In this document: in pieces, positions 61,491 through 64,000 of the stretch
Numbering within the stretch: the stretch's first letter is position 1
How the letters are laid out: every line of letters starts with the position of its first letter
Origin: Doryteuthis pealeii
Taxonomy: Eukaryota; Mollusca; Cephalopoda; Myopsida; Loliginidae
Assembly: GCA_023376005.1 (NCBI GenBank)
Contig: CM042151.1
Location: 74,398,054-74,462,053, forward strand
Length of the DNA: 64,000 nt
Direction of reading: 5' to 3'
Notes under the pieces: generated by a model
The model's database searches: none
The model's input: only the letters and a program-made list of their open reading frames with translations
Told to the model about the DNA's origin: nothing
Position numbers and translations under genes: made by a program

Positions 61491-61499
61491 CTGATCAGT

Positions 61500-61860
61500 T
61501 AGGCTGTTCCTCTTAAGTGAGACCCATCCATTGCACTGCTGTTGGGTTGACCTTTGCGATCGTCTCAAATGTGGACGACTTGGAGTTGCTATTTCTAAGT
61601 GGGGTCTGCGTACGCGCTCACCCCGATAATCAATTCAATAACATATATTTGAACTTCTCAATACTGGTAAAATATTACAGGGTGATAAACGTGTCTACGT
61701 TGATAAATACATTCCTACATCGCTACATCTTTTTTCCAGGTTATAACTAATATTTCTTTCATGTCTTGTGACTCTCAAACATTTAAAGAAAGTTGATAGA
61801 TTTTTACGGCCCATTTTTTCCATGTTTGGTTTTAGATCGAACGTTTTTCACAACAAACTA
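61500..61860. repeat. Block shared with 46905-47226 and 9245-9445
   Basis: This is the uninterrupted version of the sequence in which the LINE half starts at 47227. The small open frame at 61517 carries no recognisable domain. Confidence 0.7.
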
Positions 61861-64000
61861 ATTATGAGCGTTGATCCCAGGGGTCTAGTACCCCAGGAAA
61901 TACATATCCCCTTGATTTAAAGGGACTGGACAGGGCTTATTGCCAAGTAACTGAGGCACCCCCTTGTGTGGGGATGCCGACGAGATCAACACATTTTTCA
62001 CCCATGAGTCTCGGCTCTTAGGTGGTCCTACATTAATAGGACCTTGTGCATTATCCGAACGCGTCGGGTGTGCGGTAAATACGAGTAATTTTCTTTTTCG
62101 AAGAGATAAAACGTATAACTTTGAGAAGAGTGATTAACTTACTAAATTGTATATTGTTATTGTATTCTTGATGCTGATCTAATATTCAAATAAAAAAAAT
62201 TATTTCCTCCATATTTGAGAAAAACAACAAAATATAAAGAATAGAAAATATGTCTAAGCAAACAATATTAATCCTTTCAGTATAACATAATATATATTGA
62301 AAATTATCAATCAAACTACAACCACTGAAATACGCCAGTCACACTGAGAGCCTAAAATAATCACATTTGTATATATCCGTTGAAAGGAGAAGGAAGGATT
62401 GTAATTCTATTCACAAACAAATTCTTCATCCTATGAAAAGGAGAAGAAAAAAGGAAATAATATCTACAATTAGAAAATAAAAACGGATTATTAGCACGGG
62501 ATCCCTCTCGAAAGCTAATATAGTAAACAAAAAACAAGTTAACCTGGTTAAATATTAATACGGGTCATGAAAAAAATTCCCTAAACCAATTTCATATTTC
62601 CGGAGAACTTGATTTCCTATCAACTAATAGAGAGAAGGATAATTGAAATAAAAAAGCGAGGGGGACTTAAATAAAGAGACAGAAGTAGAAAAAATTAATG
62701 CAAATAAACGTCCGTAGCAACTTTAAAAAAAACAATGTAAATCAAGTATTCAGGCGATTCCAAATTATATAAAAAGACGTTGTTGAAGACTCAATTTGCA
62801 GTGCAAATAAAACAACAACAATTAAACTGGATGAATCTCCGAAGTTCGGCTCCGACAAGCACAATCAATAGCAGAAATAAGACGGACATATTTGATCGAG
62901 TGAAAAATATCTGGTAAACTATAAAAATAAGATTCGTTATACGCAACTTATTACTTGTATATACTGTTTCTTATCTATTTGATTTTCCTTTATATCTTCA
63001 ACCTCCTCATGTAAATAATCAGGAGAATTAATATAAAAAAAACACAAACACCTACACAGGTGATGAATTGTTAATTTATTTTTCTGTCTATTTTAAGGTT
63101 AATATAATGAAATCGAACAGAATAAGGCATCTTTTTGATAGAAAAATTAAATAAATCTTTAAAAAGGTAATTTTTAATCTTGCTCAATGTATAATTTTAT
63201 ACATTTTTGAAGTCTTGGGAAATTAGAATAATAATTTGAAAATCTAAAATCATGATGAGTATTGAAGGAAAAGCGTTTAAGACTGGAAACAGCATTAAAT
63301 CGATCTGTTAATTTTCCTAATTTCTAACGGTGTTTATTGCAAATATTGCTGTTAAAACAATACTCAAACATATCCATTTACGGTAATGTTGAGATTATTT
63401 TATTGCTGTCATTTCTATATTTTGTTATGGAACGTTAAGCTTTACTTAGTATGTGCGTTTTCGCTGATGACTGTGGAAAGCCAAGTTGTGAGATTTTTTT
63501 TTTTTGATTTTTTTTTTACATATTTCTAGGGATGAATATGACCTTAAATCTTTATATAAAAAAAATAAGAGCAATTTTGACAAACATAAGGTTTATTTCA
63601 TATTTTTATTTATGTTATCTCATCTTTGAATTTAATAGTTTGATGTATATCGTGACACGCTATACAGATAATTCCAACGCATTTAATGTAAAATATCATT
63701 TCGAGAGAAATATATATTTATAAACACGAAGTCCGTAATCTTTATTTTATATTCTCATCAACGAGAGAAAATTATATTGTATAATCTATTACATCCCGAG
63801 TCTCCATCCGTTTAATTTTGTATAAACGGATGGAGACTCGGATGTAATAGTTATTGTCGTATGGATACAGTGACTGGACGAGGTTTTTTGCATTTCCCAT
63901 AGCGCTAACACCCTTGGGAAAGGTATGAATCCAATCATTCTCCCCCCACCCCCAGCTATGGGTAAAATAGTAGGACTGGGCTCTTTAACGTTGGTTAGGA
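61861..64000. repeat. Satellite monomer and AT-rich block, copy of 9776-12540
   Basis: Same order as the first copy: satellite (61906-62090), gaatctccgaagttcggctc (62834), gatctgttaattttcctaat, the 29-bp hairpin (63786-63850) and the SINE family 3 tail from about 63870 to the window end. It lacks the 700-bp segment and the 25-bp hairpin of the first copy. No gene. Confidence 0.85.

Overview
The window looks like animal nuclear DNA, most likely from a cephalopod mollusc of the octopus type. That placement is an inference. It rests on degenerate C2H2 zinc-finger genes with a single coding exon behind an intron acceptor, tRNA-derived SINEs, several kinds of non-LTR, Ty3/gypsy and BEL/Pao debris, very long (TA)n, (CA)n and (GA)n tracts, and AT-rich spacer. 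There is no operon-like organisation, and no functional tRNA, rRNA or CRISPR array. Gene density is very low; almost everything is repeat or duplicated sequence.

The main recognisable gene family is an unusual Ala/Pro/Val-rich protein. It has a conserved N-terminal module (starting MPITYELRDILESKW), a long low-complexity body and one C2HC zinc finger at the C terminus. There are five loci: a decayed, internally amplified copy at 1-2937 (minus strand, running off the left edge); a frameshifted copy at 16530-17128 (plus); an intact 329-codon copy at 38723-39712 (minus); a C-terminal stub at 45919-46240 (minus); and an intact 419-codon copy at 54720-55979 (minus). The complete 5' ends share an intron acceptor 34 nt upstream of the ATG and an in-frame stop just before it, so the start is well supported.

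Layout. 1-2937: Ala-rich copy 1, built of nested tandem repeats. 3.0-9.5 kb: microsatellites, a SINE, a Ty3/gypsy pol fragment and duplicated AT-rich blocks. 9.7-12.6 kb: a block repeated at 61.8-64.0 kb. 12.6-16.4 kb: AT-rich spacer, SINE and satellite pieces. 16.5-17.1 kb: Ala-rich copy 2. 17.5-24 kb: LINE 3' fragments, a foldback element, satellite and diverged copies of the 3-9 kb blocks. 24-33 kb: mostly unique-looking AT-rich DNA that includes old relatives of the 9.7-14.5 kb block. 33.1-34.2 kb: a frameshifted 12-finger zinc-finger gene. 34.3-57.9 kb: three copies (A, B, C) of a segmental duplication carrying the Ala-rich gene. A-B and B-C are separated by the two complementary halves of one LINE reverse transcriptase, by satellite, by a BEL/Pao integrase piece and by a 5'-truncated zinc-finger copy. 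57.8-64 kb repeats the order seen at 4.3-12.5 kb. The two ends of the window therefore look like paralogous units.

The two intact Ala-rich genes are the best candidates for function; they may encode nucleic-acid-binding proteins, judged only from the single finger. Most other open frames are debris. Paralogous copies differ by many single-base deletions, so some frameshifts may be sequencing or assembly errors rather than real decay.
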